From Norana najaformis (lineage: Eukaryota; Annelida; Clitellata; Crassiclitellata; Hormogastridae), in NCBI GenBank assembly GCA_964023275.1, contig OZ029916.1, forward strand, positions 22,910,453 through 22,974,452: a stretch of 64,000 nucleotides of DNA, written 5' to 3'. Shown here piece by piece: positions 40,191 through 52,590 of the stretch. The notes under the pieces are model-generated. The model worked only from the letters and a program-made list of their open reading frames with translations. It was not told where the DNA came from and did no database searches. Each line of letters starts with the position of its first letter. The first letter of the stretch is position 1. A program made the position numbers and the translations under genes.

Positions 40191-40766
40191 CAGCATGCTT
40201 GATAAGGCTTAGAGAGGCGATATGATTATAATGAATTGGAGAATACAGCTCTGGTTAGCTGTGTGTTTTCCTGCGCAAATTCTGTTGTTTTATGACAACG
40301 ACATGAACTAACAGATGTACAGTCGTGCTTAGGTCATCGAACGTTTATGGTGCATAAAAATCGATGAGTCGATGTAATTTACTGGTGCAATCCATGCCCG
40401 AAGTGTATTGCCTTGTTTGGGCTGAAATATGCGAGTGCTTTGGCTGCATGAAAGACTGTTTATCTAGCAACATAAAAGCAAAGCTATGAAAGAAAACTGA
40501 GAGTAAATCAGCTTCGCCAATTGCATTTAAAAAGAATTTCTCTCCGGGACATATAGGAGTACATAATATGCTTATGTAGAGTAAGTATAATATGCATAGG
40601 ACTATTAATTTTGTAGGCCTCTATAATATTGAATTAAATATGTAATATATAATACATATAATATAATATGTGTAATATATATTAAACTATATAATATGTA
40701 ATATGTACGATACATGCAATGAAAAGTATTAGATGCAAAACAGTAAGATACAAAGGAATACAGCAC

Positions 40767-42147
40767 CAGGCCCCGCCCTAAAGTATGCCGGGCCCGAGGC
40801 AGCAAGCGATGAGCGGGACCCATGCAAAAAAATTGCATTTCGCCATATATTAAAAATAATGCGAAATCCAAATTAAATTGGTTATTGAATACAATTTTAC
40901 AAAATGTAAATCAGCCTCAAAAGTCAAAATACTAAAATCTTTACTATAAGAGCAACAATTACAGTTTTATTCATTTAATTGAATATCTGAAAACTCAAAA
41001 AAGATGCTAATAATTAAAATATTTTGGTATGCTAATTGAAAGGTTGTTTATCAATATACTGCATAGACACTAGCGTGGTTTGTATCTTCTGCTTAACATG
41101 TTTTTACTACTCACAAGCAAATCTTGCGAGCTTTGATGGATGCAAAATCCGCAATGAGTTCATTATAGTCAAGTTCGTTAGCAACATCATTCTCAATTGA
41201 CAAAATTGCCAAGTTAGTGAGCCGTTCTTGAAGCACCGTTGGTCGCTTGTAGGTTTTGATAAGTTTTAGCTTCGAAAAGCTTCTTTCTCCAGAAGCCACG
41301 ATGACAGGAATAGACAGAAGTATTCGAAGTGCAATGTGTGTGTTAGGAAAGTCACTATATCGCTTGTTTATTGAAAGAAACTGCAAAATCTTAACGGGAT
41401 CGCTGTAGGTGATTGCAGGAATTATGGAACTCAATGACTGCAACTCCTCAGCAAGCATGAAACCATCAAGATCCGTGCACTTTGTATTGGAAGAAATTCC
41501 TATACACCATACAGGGTTGAAAATTTAAAAAATGGTTTCACAGGAATTAACAGTGCAGACCGGGCAGTTCTCGCTACACTATCTCAGTTAAATCTTCATT
41601 GATACCACAAGCGGTTTTAATAATAATTGTAATTTAATTAGGCCTGGTTTTCAATGATAAACAGAAAAGAATACTGAATACAAGCAGGGATGGATTCGCT
41701 CCAAACTATGAGTATGAATGACACAATAAAACAAATTTAGCATTGCAATATGTTAGTTATTCTATAGATTTTAAAAATATCTTGTTTACCTCGCCTGAAG
41801 CAAAAGCAAGATGCATGCAGACAGCAGATCATGAAAATGACGTATTAAAACAACGCTGTCTTCCTGCTGTTCTATGGCAGTGTAAATTTATATGGTGTAT
41901 TCTTAATGAAAATAATTTTAAATCTATGGTATTGGCAGGTAATTTATTATTACGCTATTTTTTATCCTGCAGTATAAGCAAATTCCCAAAGAGCATAAAT
42001 AATTCAGTTATTATAAAGATTTTTCTTAATAGTTTAATACTGTTGGTTAAAAAAAGTACTAAAAAAGTTTAGTCAGAAGCGCGGGGCCCCTGAAAGCGCG
42101 GGGTCCGAGGCGGCTGCCTCGTTCGCCTTGCCCTAAGGCCGGGCCTG
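40767..42147 (-). mobile_element. hAT transposon, 1,381 bp, with TSD and TIRs
   Basis: The 8-bp duplication TACAGCAC flanks both ends (40759-40766 and 42148-42155), the size expected for hAT. Terminal inverted repeats CAGGCCCCGCCCTA (left) and CAGGCCCGGCCTTA (right, reverse complement) match at 12 of 14 bases. The interior holds a transposase C-terminal fragment on the minus strand and AT-rich filler. The element is too short for a full transposase, so it is a deletion derivative. The identical TSDs suggest a fairly recent insertion. Confidence 0.93.
41111..41500 (-). pseudogene. hAT transposase C-terminal (dimerisation) fragment
   Basis: A 115-codon frame, extended upstream by KCTDLDGF, carries the hAT dimerisation core ILLSIPVIVASGERSFSKLK, then LIKT..RPT and QERLTNLAILSIEND, and LDYNELI..FASIKARK to its stop. 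This pattern is known from ZMYM1/TTF-type hAT transposases. The N-terminal zinc finger and the catalytic aspartates are absent, so it cannot act as a transposase. Confidence 0.9.
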
Positions 42148-42506
42148 TACAGCACAGTTTAATATGCAGTGCAATGCATCAACCAATGCAATACAATACA
42201 ATATTAGTTGTGTCCCTGTGATAGCATTAGTGTTTGGTTCGAAATGAGTTGTAGGGTGCCAGACTAACACTAGGAAGAAGATTTGCTTCAGTTCAGCCGA
42301 AGATACTTTGACTTCAACATCAAATACAATACAGGACAATAATACGTCATGCAGAGCAAACGAATGAAATTCAATAGGTTACAGAACAACAGAACACGCA
42401 GCTCAAAATTATACAACCCTGCAGGGAAGTTTATGATGCGCACTCACCCAAGTTATCCTATAGGATTCCCAGCGCTTCTGAGAGTTCCTTAAGAAACGCT
42501 ATATGC

Positions 42507-42590
42507 CAAGATACATACATACAAACAAGCATACATACATATATACATACATACATGCATACATACATACATACATACATGCATAAAACC
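42507..42590 (+). repeat. (CATA)n microsatellite
   Basis: CATACATA units with CAAG, TATA and CATG interruptions. Confidence 0.9.
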
Positions 42591-42984
42591 ACTGTTCGTG
42601 TACTGGCAAATCGTTTTTTGGAAGTGATTGTTCTCTCGGCGATCTAAGACAATGCGTTGCCTTCTGCTCGGCAATTGTTAGGCCGAAAAAGAGCAACACT
42701 GATGCTGTGTTGATTTTCCATTTTATCCGCATCGATTTCTGTATCTGTTCGGTTGGCGATGTGTACTTCCACATTTCCGTACACATGTTTCGTACACACA
42801 AGTTAAAGGCGAAAAATTTTATGTAACACCGCCGTTGAAGGTTTAAAACCACTAGTTAATAATGTAGTGCTATGATTTCATTAGGAGCGAGCTACGTGTA
42901 GCCTGTAACGTATGACTGAAGTCAGAAACATTAGACAAAGTTTGGGGCTACATTATAGTTTTTGCCCCTGAAATTATTTCCATA

Positions 42985-43175
42985 TGCGTGAGGATGCCGG
43001 TTCGCATACCAATAGTGGTTTAAATCTCGGGCTACATGGTTCGTACACGGGGACCTTAAATGGCGTGGTGCCCATTCAAACGGGCAGCAGTGGTGAAGGA
43101 TCTCACCCGATCAGTTCATTGCAAATGAGCAGGGCCAAGGCCATACGGTTGCTACATTAAACCGTGTACATTGCA
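42985..43175 (+). repeat. S2 SINE copy with tRNA-like head
   Basis: Begins TATGCGTGAGGATGCCGGTT and CGCATACC (B-box-like GGTTCGCATACC), then the standard body: GGGGACCTTAAATGGCGTGG, CATTCAAACGGGCAGC, CACCCGATCAGTTCATTG, ACGGTTGCTA. It links the S2 body to a tRNA-derived promoter. Confidence 0.8.
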
Positions 43176-45171
43176 AGTTTGCATTTAATAGAACGTATCA
43201 TTGGCGCATTCAACACTTCCCTAAATACGCCGAGCACTGACTTATAGTACTTCTTGTTAACGTATTGTAAACGTTTAATTAAGTTAATCTCAAACTGTTG
43301 GCGCTTATTATCAGCTTATTTCTTAATGGTTTACTACTTTAATCTCTAAGTTATCAGTATACGTCACTGATGAATTTTAATGCTTCACCATCCGGCATTC
43401 CCGAACGCATTAGCAAGTCTAGGCTTACGTCTCGTTAACACATTTAACAGTTTCACTACATCAGTAGCCATTGTATAGCAATGCATGTCTCAATAGCGTA
43501 TTTTTAACTATTGGTACATTGGGGTAATAATAATATTAAGTACCAATAGTGCTGTTATCAACGTATTTCTTAACGGTTTACTAATACTTTGATCTCTAAC
43601 TTGTCAGAATGTGTCATTGACATGTTTTGATATTTCGCTTCGTCAATTCCCATGGTATTAGTAAGCTTACATCATACTGACGTATTATTCTAAAAACTTA
43701 GGCCTGTTACTTCAATCCCTAACTACAATAGCAGTTCATACTAACAGTTATAACATTCTTTGTCTGGTCATATATCATTGAAAAATGGAATGCATATCAT
43801 GAAGCATATTATAGGTACATTTCCCATAATGATATAAAAATAGAAGGGAAAGTGTAGTGCAGTCGGTTTTCTGTTTTATTTGCTAGAAAGGTATAATGTA
43901 CTATTTTCTAAGTAATTTTACTCAGAAGGGTTACAGGAATGTAATGTCGTTACCAGCATTCTGTTCTATTACGTATGCTAGCGTTAAACTGCACTAACTA
44001 CATTAGTTATTTAATTTTGGTGCAGATTATACCAAAATAACAGCAAACAATGAAATCTATAGAACGGAAATAAGATTATTAAAGTGTTAACACGTTATAT
44101 GCAAGTTAAACATATCAACAGAAATGGTAACAATCAAAAGACCGATTCCAAATATAGATCAGCAAAGTTGTCTAAAGCATATACTCACTGTTCCACTCTG
44201 TACCCATGGCGCATCGGATGCCGTTTGATAAAGAAGTATGGCCAAACTGAGGATTCAGAAATAAAGGTGTTATAAGTCTTAAAGATATGAATCTGCAATC
44301 TTAAGAATCAGCCGTCTTTCGGTTTTGCCTTTGTACTTTGCGTTCTGTTCTTGTCTGCTCGACTGAACCGAGTGGCACTCCTTCTCCAACTGCACCTGTT
44401 ATTGTTTTTTCCCACAACGATAGCGCATTGGCAAACTACTGCACGGACTGAAAATATTTATTAATTTACACTTCTTTGAATTTGTTCCGTCATGATGCTT
44501 TTTCGAACACAGATCATACTGTTTGAATAACTTCGGTCACTTCTTGATGATGTGTTCCGTATTTCTAATTTCCTTCCCGACAAAGCATCTCATGTTAGAA
44601 ATCTGTTAACAAACTTAAACTGTTTCGTATTTGTACTTTTAAGAAAAGGCTTTCCATTGGGCGATATACTTTCCTCGGCTCGCTCCGGTTCCGCGCAGGA
44701 AGACGGCAGTGTTCGGTCGATCCGTCATACTTCCGGCAAAGAACTGCTTGCACTAATGAAACAAACCCTGCGTGGTCAAATGCTAAATCGACCGTCCAGA
44801 GCTTGACCAGTCTGGGCTTGCGTTACTTTCCCACGCAAATGCAAGCGGCGACCGATGTCGGTTGCATGTGCTTCTGCCGCTGCCGGTGCTGTTTCGGTCG
44901 CTGATGCTGTTTGCGTCTAAACGACGCCGATGCTGAAGTCTGCTCCTCTTTGCTATTTGTCTCAATATCTGGAATCGGGCTGACCGCTGCAAGCACGGAT
45001 AATGCAAACGTATGCATAAATAAAATTACGACTAATTGTCTGATACCAAAGAGAAAAATGCAATAAGAAAAAGGTGGAAAATTACTTAAGTGAAAGATAA
45101 AGGGCAATAAGATAGAAACAGAGCATTAATCAGATTTAGAATAAGATAAACAGTAACGACATAGGCCTACA
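43176..45171. other. Intergenic, no gene supported
   Basis: AT-rich. The 43.3-43.7 kb part contains weakly repeated phrases (TATTTCTTAACGGTTTACTA and variants). A minus-strand frame at 44823-45007 starts with a hydrophobic stretch, but it is short and unsupported. Confidence 0.4.
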
Positions 45172-45292
45172 TACGGACAGAAATACAGACAGTTAAGGAA
45201 CCGACAGACAAGCATACAGACAGGGAGACAGACAGGCAGACAGACAGACAGGCAGACAGACAGACAGGCAGACAGACAGACATTCAGACAGG
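45172..45292 (+). repeat. (GACA)n imperfect array
   Basis: GACA units mixed with GGCA and GGGA over 120 bp. Confidence 0.92.
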
Positions 45293-45632
45293 CAGTAATT
45301 AATCGAAGACACTTCAACGCCTATCCGCAAAACCGATCAGTTCAACAGAGAGAATCCTATGATAGAGATAGCATCTTAGGAATGATATATAACACATGGA
45401 AACAGGTGGTAATATGACGGGATCGGAAAGAACAAAGTAAACAGCTGGCCAAACTGGTTGATTAGCAATGTCTTATAGACAGAGGAACCACTTTTGAAAT
45501 TAATTCTATGCCATACCATAATTAAGTCTGCTTGATGACATTTTGAAGTATTGGCAATAACGCTTGCCGAGAAATTTTGAACTCTGCTATTTCGACAAAT
45601 TTTGTTGCGCGATGCCGAGACATCATAAGAAC

Positions 45633-45635
<3 letters not shown>

Positions 45636-45726
<91 letters not shown>
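45636..45726 (+). repeat. (GACA)n pure array
   Basis: About 22 uninterrupted GACA units. Confidence 0.97.
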
Positions 45727-46991
45727 AAACACGAGAGTATGTAAGTAAGTATAAAAGAAAGAAAGAAAGTTTAGAAGTGAGAAAGACCAGTACGAAAGAT
45801 CACTGAAATTAAACATAGACTACAAAGGCTACAAAGGCTCGGCTCATACGTGTGTGTAACAGTACTCTAACAGGATAACTGGACAATTTGTCTTTGCATG
45901 CTGCATGCAGCTGGATGATTAGTAGTTACACCCGACGACAAGCCGAGATTCGATTCAGGACACATAGAATTAAATACCTGAATATTACCACTCAGCCGAT
46001 ACTACTTAATTGTATATTATAGCCCTAAAGTGAGATTATTCATAATAACGTAAATATTTTTATACGTTTAAACGCCTAGATTTATGCAAATTATTAAACT
46101 ATGAATAAAAAAACCATCGCGTAATCGGCCTATATTGACACAAACGTTATACATGCACACTGGAAATTGTATTAGGGCCTATTTGGAAAGCCAAAAACGA
46201 ATCCAAACAAATTGACTATCGAATTTCTGGAGAAAATATTTGCCTGAACGAACACAGCGTGAAAATACTTATGGGGACGGTCTAGTTGGAATAAGAATGG
46301 CAGCGAAAATCGCATTAGCATGCGTAAAAGGCGTTCAGTTTGTTCCAAGCTCAGTCACTTGATGCATCTGTCTCAGTGACAGCCTGCTAAGACGATCGCA
46401 CCTGCCAATCACTTTCGTGACGAGCTTTCAGTAAATGCGATCCACATACTGAGGCCACTGTTCAGCGGCGGCTGAATGCTTTGCGACCTGATTCCCTATT
46501 CAGCCGGAATCAATAGACGCTGTTAAGGCTGGCCGAAGGCGAAAGCGAATTATATTTATTTGTCTCATTTGTAGAATATCAAGTTTCTCTCGGTCATTAT
46601 AAATCTGCCTCCAGATTGTACCGCGGAAACACCAACTCGCTGCTGGAAATCTAGCTAATCAGGGATGATGTATTCGTTATCTTGCTTTTCTGGAATATGT
46701 CCACAGTACGAGGCGTTGATTTATCTGGATTTCTGAAATTCCTATTTGCCCATAGCACTTCGTCGTAAACTTGTGAAAATATTATCAGACAAGGAAATAG
46801 ATGCGACAGCGAAGAAACTGCAAGTGTAGTAAGAATGTGTATATGCGTGTGAAACACGTTTCGCTGTGTCCTCTGCTATCTGATCAGCATTTATTAATGG
46901 CCCGAAGTCCACCAGTTGCATTTGTACACGCGTGAGAGTTTGTACATGTTTATTATATGCGTGTCGATGGGGAAACAACGGACCTACAGAG
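45727..46991. other. Intergenic, nothing recognised
   Basis: No coding or repeat-family signal found on either strand. Confidence 0.4.
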
Positions 46992-46994
46992 GCC

Positions 46995-47033
<39 letters not shown>

Positions 47034-47042
47034 ATGTCTGTA

Positions 47043-47118
<76 letters not shown>

Positions 47119-47119
47119 A
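46992..47119 (+). repeat. (TGTC)n array
   Basis: About 32 units with two TATG interruptions. Complement of the GACA arrays. Confidence 0.97.
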
Positions 47120-47534
47120 ACTAAATCCAGTCAGGAACCAAGCAGCTTGATGTTTAGTATTGAGCGACGCCATTTCCTTGTGTCGATGGCGTTAGCCTAA
47201 ACTGGCGAAGTCTGAATTGGCCAGAGCCAACTGTTTGGAGAACGGGGACATCACCAGTGGCCACGTTAGACTCGAATTGTTTATGACACCGCGTGGCTGA
47301 TTTTCTTGATGTCAGCTGATATTGATTGGGGCCAGGGTAGCAGAACCAACGGCTCATTAGGTCACTAACAACCCGTAGCCTATCAATATTTTGTAGATAT
47401 CTCCCACACGGCGTCAAATCGATCTTGTGTCGCAGTATCCGCCAATTCATGCGAAATTATATCGCAAGAAACAAAGAAACAAGCAAATATCCCGTCCCAC
47501 GCATGGCCGACTGTTGAAGATAATTATTGTATGG

Positions 47535-47662
47535 TTAAGATTGTTATTGTTGTTGTTAGTGTTATTAATATTATTGTTATTGTTGTTGTCATTGTTATCG
47601 TTGTTGTTGTTTTATTATTATTATAATAATAATAATAATTATTATTATTATTGTATGTGCAC
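47535..47662 (+). repeat. (GTT)n/(ATT)n trinucleotide tract
   Basis: Alternating GTT and ATT runs, ending in a short self-complementary AATAATTATTATT segment. Confidence 0.85.
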
Positions 47663-48754
47663 TGATCAAGCACGTGGCGAGTCTGGTGAAGTTGTCTGAT
47701 ATCTACATATGCGCAGGCAGAAAAGGCGAATGTCAAAACTTTTGAGCTCGTTGCAAGGAACCGTGTCGTTAGATATTTATGGCACTGTCTGTCCCAATAA
47801 CACTGCAATTTGGAGGTATTATATATAAATGACATCCATAATGACAGTTTGTAACACGGCTTGATGTGACATATATAAACTCCGCAGGAGCGCTTTGAAG
47901 GTTCAACACCTCGAAAACATCCAAACGATCGCAGTTAATTATGTCAATTTGAAGCAATTAACATAGAGTTGAAAACAAGCTAAAATTTGTCAAGCTACAA
48001 GATATCAAGCATCGGTAACGCCGGAACATAATGTGACATCATAGACGAATCTTTGCGAAAACTCAAACTGCCGAATGGAACGCGGTCCATAGCGTCACAC
48101 TGACGTGACGCGTCATTTGTTAGAAAGACACTAATTCGACAGGAACATGAATTGTGACCACTTTCTGCTGAACGCGCCTAATGTGGAAGTAGGTGTCGCT
48201 AGTGGCACGTGCGACGTCATAACTACGCCGCTCATACATACTCCGTCAGATACAAAATAATAAACGATGTTCTGCAGTGTCAGTTGCTGACGCTTGGTAA
48301 ACTGTGAGTTTGGGGGATTTACTGTTACGTGGCTGTCGACTGCTTTTCTTTCGCTCGTCGGCAAATGAGGCCTACTTTCTTATATTGTCCTCGAAGACTC
48401 ATATCCATTTAAGCTTATATGACATAACCATAAATATCATTAGGCGACGATACTTGTTTACTGAGAAATCGGGCTAGAAGTCTATGTTATGTTTGTAGCT
48501 GTGTAAGCGCATACAATACATAATGCAAATTTGAACACATTCGAGTAAGTTTATTTATTATCACCGCAGTTAACGAGAGCTGACAGCGTTTTCGCTACTT
48601 ATAAATAATTAATTACTAACATTATTAATATCAAATTTTCTTAACATGTGTTCAACCTCTTCAATAGGCATTATTGAAACATTTACCCAGAAAATAATAG
48701 AAATTTTTAAACAACTGTGCTCTTCCTGCAGCAGTAGTGTAGATGACATAGGCC

Positions 48755-49065
48755 CACAAATTTGAAAGGTCATGCATGTGTAGTTGAGGCATTTGCATCT
48801 GGGCTTATTAACATTGTTAATTGTTCCTTTGCTACTGGTACTGTCTCGATTGATATAAAGGTTGTTAAAATAATACCTGCTTATAAAAATGGCGATAAAA
48901 CAAACCTAGCAGTTATAGACCAATTTCCGCTCTTCCATACTTTTGAATTCTTTTGGCGAAAATAATGTATAAAAGCTAAGGCCTAATTGAATTTTTGTTC
49001 AGAAGAAAATATTATCACCTCATCAAATTGGTTTTCGCAAACGGCATTGCACTATTGTGGTTCTA
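48755..49065 (+). pseudogene. Reverse transcriptase N-terminal relic (second LINE clade)
   Basis: A plus-strand frame reads IDIKVVKIIPAYKNGDKTN and LAVIDQFPLFHTFEFF, which follows K.A.V.PI(Y/F)KKGDK..N(Y)RPISLLP..SK.FE of Jockey/RTE-like RTs. After a frameshift comes HQIGFRKRHCTIVVLF, matching the QFGFR..HST block. Catalytic blocks further on are missing. This clade (GDK motif) differs from the 13.3-kb relic (KKP.LD motif). Confidence 0.7.
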
Positions 49066-50364
49066 TTCGAAATGTAGGTCAAAGTAAAACTGAATTTGCC
49101 CTATGAACTATGAATCTTTTTCGATCTAGCTGCTAAGACTCTGCACAGCTTGACAATTCGTATAATCGGTTATCTGTTGTGCGTGTGCTATGACGATCGG
49201 TACAGTGTCACCAAACGCACGCACGTATATATATATATAAATATATATGTGTACGTATGTATACACGCACAACAGAGACCTATGTATACTTGTGTGCGTG
49301 CGTGTGTGTTTAAATAATAATAGCAAATATACGTCATGTAAATGTTACCGGTTACCGGTTGCGGTAAGTAGCCTAAAGCGATAGATATGACTTGCCAGGA
49401 CGGTGCATATGGTTACAGCGACCTCGAAGCCGATACTTGTTACTGAGGGCCCGGTGAGCGGAGAGGGAAAATTCATAAATCAGCTCTCGGATACAAAGGC
49501 TACAGCTGATGAGAATGATGCTTACAACTGCCGGCCTGTCGCACAAGTATCGCCATCTATCGGCTTGATTTCTGTGCTTTGGACTTTCCAGACATAAAGC
49601 GCTATATAAAATATGAAAGCGCTATTTAAATGTGTAGTTATGTGTTATTACTTTGCCGTTTCTTTTTCAACGACCAGGCATTATGGTAGATTTCTGTAAT
49701 CAGTTGAAATATTCGGAATATTATAAGGCTTGACTGAATCCGAAGGGCGGATTGGCACTATGTATGCAAAGCTGGCAAGCACGGTGAAATTAAGCAACGC
49801 TGAGCGCGATTATTAATAAACTCCTATATAATAGCCCCTGGACTGAGAAGTCAATCCGGTTCTCCAGTTTCACTTTCGTGAGTTCCATTGACTACAAGAG
49901 GCCTACATTTGCAGCCACTTTCTATCATTCTTCAGTTTGCGTTTGGACGTTTGAGTGTGTAAGTATGTTCAGTAAGAACTAGGGGTTAGAAATTAGTCCG
50001 TGATTTCACCCTGATTCTTTTCGATTATCTGTGGCAGAAGATCTTTGTGTAGACACGCAGATATTAACTCTCTTGGATTATATAACGGTAGGTGGTTCTT
50101 TTCAAGCGAAATCTGAAATGATAGGTATATACAAATGTGTACGGTTTGGCTGTTGACATCGGTGTCATGATTGCCCAAGTACTGAAGATAATGGAGAAAA
50201 ATAAAATTCCATGCATTTTCAATTAGCCATGCGGGATTATATCTATGTACAGGATGTGTTCCAGAAAATCCTCGGGAAGACTTTACTCCTGCACAGCATT
50301 GATATTGTAATACTCACTTCATATAGGCCTACAGGTGAGTGAATACAGACGAGCGGCAAGACAA
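49066..50364. other. Intergenic, nothing recognised
   Basis: Contains a short AT/GT microsatellite at about 49.22-49.30 kb and AAGCGCTATATAAA at about 49.6 kb, a phrase common in LINE 3' tails. No gene. Confidence 0.4.
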
Positions 50365-50940
50365 TAAAGTTTGTAGGCTCTGTCTGGCCCAGTTAGCTAC
50401 ATCGGTAAATTCGTACGCCAAGGAGCATCTATGCGTGAGGATCCCAGTTCGCATCTCGGTCGTGGCTTATTTCAGAGATTTGAATCTCGGGCATGTACGG
50501 TCCTTGCATAGGCGACCTCAAAATGGTGTGGCGCCGGTTCAAACAGGCAGTGATGGTAAAGGATCTCGCCCGATAAATTCATTGAAAAATGAGTAGGGTC
50601 GTAATCGTAATCATAATCGTAATTCCGAGATTTCTACAGCGCCCAACGAAAGCCACGTAGCGGGGAACAGCTTATTCACAGACGCTCAATCAAAACAAAA
50701 TCGATAGGCAAAAGGGTTCGGTTCCAGGTCAAGATCCAAAAGTCAGACGGAGTGACAGCGTGGCAGCTACGGGGGTGGTGGTGTTTGGGGTTGGAGAGGA
50801 GAGAGAGATAAGAGGAAGAAGGGGTGTCAGGGTACGATCTGTGAAAGAGGAATGTTTTGAGTTTTGAGTGAAAGGCCGAAACAGTCGAGGTCATACGGTC
50901 GCTATATAAAAAACCTATACACATATGTCTTATACTGTTC
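50365..50940 (+). mobile_element. Full-length S2 SINE interrupted by LINE-A
   Basis: Left part 50365-50601: tRNA-like head (CAGTTAGCTACATCGGTAA as A box, CAGTTCGCATCTC as B box), then the body to AGTAGGGTCG. Right part 50884-50940: GTCGAGGTCATACGGTCGCT and the end. The break falls inside AGGGTCGAGG, which is contiguous in other copies. This is the most complete S2 copy. Confidence 0.85.
50602..50883 (-). mobile_element. LINE-A 3' end nested in S2
   Basis: Starts with the TAATCG tail, then GAGATTTCTACAGCGCCCAA, CAAAACAAAATCGATAGGC and the ORF2 end, whose minus-strand reading is FHSKLKTFLFHRSYP to a stop. Flanked by GTCG on both sides, a 4-bp target duplication. 282 bp, 5'-truncated. Confidence 0.88.
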
Positions 50941-51551
50941 GAATGACGCTTTGGTTGGCATCGTCAATAATTTATAACACCATGTTAAAGCTCTTTATAA
51001 CTGCTTGACTGATGCAACGGCCAACTGTAGTAAAGGTTGTTGTCAGCCTTTCGGTCCACAGGAGACCATGAATAGGCCTACCAAGCCATCTGGGGAAATC
51101 CAGTTGTCAAACCTTTCGAAGCCGATAAATGAATACCAAAGTCAGTTTGAAGGTTAACTTATGCTTCGTTGTTCGATTGATATTGCCGTGTTTGAGGGAT
51201 TATGTATTACATCTTATACATCTTATTACATTTCTTTACTATGTCGATGATTGTCAGGGTATTGGTGGTGTAAATGAAGGCCACAATAAACCACGTCAGT
51301 AAGAACTCTTGTGCCAAAACTGGACCACCATGGAAGCCCGACGAATTGAGGCGTTGGGCCGACAATATGTAGGCGATGTAGGCATGCGATTAGCTGTGCA
51401 ATATTGCCAAGGCTGGGATGATTGCACAGCATTTGAGCGTGTAGTTCTCGTTCTTATGCGCTGCTGCAGTAATGGATGCATCAGAACTTCATAAATTAGT
51501 GATCAACTATCACATAAATGTCCACTTTTCCGGACGAAGAGCCACTATTCA

Positions 51552-51625
51552 CCATAAATTCATTGAAAAATAAGCAGGGTCGCGGCCATACTGTCGCTAT
51601 CGAAAAACATGTACACTTACACGTT
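51552..51625 (+). repeat. S2 SINE fragment
   Basis: CATAAATTCATTGAAAAATA, AGCAGGGTCGCGGCCATACT, GTCGCTAT and ATGTACACTT match the S2 3' end. Confidence 0.65.
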
Positions 51626-51802
51626 AACCTTGTCGCAATGAAATGCATGCAGTGAGTTAACACTGCAGTCAGTCATAAAATGGCCAACATATGCAGTGTA
51701 AAAAATCAGTGGTAATTTTCACATATATTGGCGCTTCCTGGGGGTCCATAAATATTTTAGTGAAATTTCCACCTTTTCATAGCGTGAAGCCAAACTGCAG
51801 GT

Positions 51803-52311
51803 GGTAGAATACTACACCACTGCAAACGTGGAATACGCCACCAGTTATCGGTGAAATGGTCCATCGTTGAAAATAAAGAATGCTCCACCAGTCATTGGTA
51901 GAATGGTCCACCGTTGAAAATAAAGAATGCTCCACCAATTATTGGTAGAATGGTCCATCGTTGAAAATAAAGAATGCTCCACCAATTATTGGTAGAATTG
52001 TCCACCGTTGAAAATAAAGAATGCTCCACCAATTATTGGTAGAATTGTCCACCGTTGAAAATAAAGAATGCTCCACCAATTATTGGTAGAATGGTCCATC
52101 GTTGAAAATAAAGAATGCTCCACCAATTATTGGTAGAATTGTCCACCGTTGAAAATAAAGAATGCTTCCCACCAATTATTGGTAGAATGGTCCATCGTTG
52201 AAAATAAAGAATGCTCCACCAATTATTGGTAGAATTGTCCACCGTTGAAAATAAAGAATGCTCCCCACCAATTATTGGTAGAATGGTCCACAGTTTAAAT
52301 GTGGAATGTTG
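51803..52311 (+). repeat. 47-bp satellite, about 9.5 copies, with a 96-bp dimer level
   Basis: GTTGAAAATAAA starts at 51866, 51913, 51960, 52007, 52054, 52101, 52148, 52197 and 52244; period 47, with 2 extra bases in the 7th and 9th units. Each unit contains ACCAATTATTGGT, a near-palindrome. Units 52101-52196 and 52197-52292 form two almost identical 96-bp dimers. The opposite-strand open frame is a by-product. Confidence 0.95.
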
Positions 52312-52590
52312 CAATAGCATATATAAGTAGATGTGCACCAAAGCCTGTTTCTGAAGCTCTGATGCATCCAATTCCGATTCAGGCCTATTATCCTCATCAA
52401 CTAAAACAGCCTAATTACAGCAAGTCGGATTATTTAATTGCTTTACAATCAGCCTGGTTTGATAGCATTTATTTAACGAGTTACTTGGCCTGTGTTTAGT
52501 TGCTGTTTAACGACGCTGTGTCATAACGAAGATGATTATGGTCGCCCTCCTCCTTTATCCAGGCTTGGAACTGGCACCACCAGAACACGG

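Noticed and set aside
44823..45007. Short minus-strand frame with a hydrophobic start, like a secreted peptide precursor
   Set aside because: No convincing signal-peptide cleavage site, no repeated peptide or amidation motif, and the first exon context is unclear.
52033..52371. 112-codon minus-strand frame
   Set aside because: Lies inside the 47-bp satellite; the frame follows the repeat.
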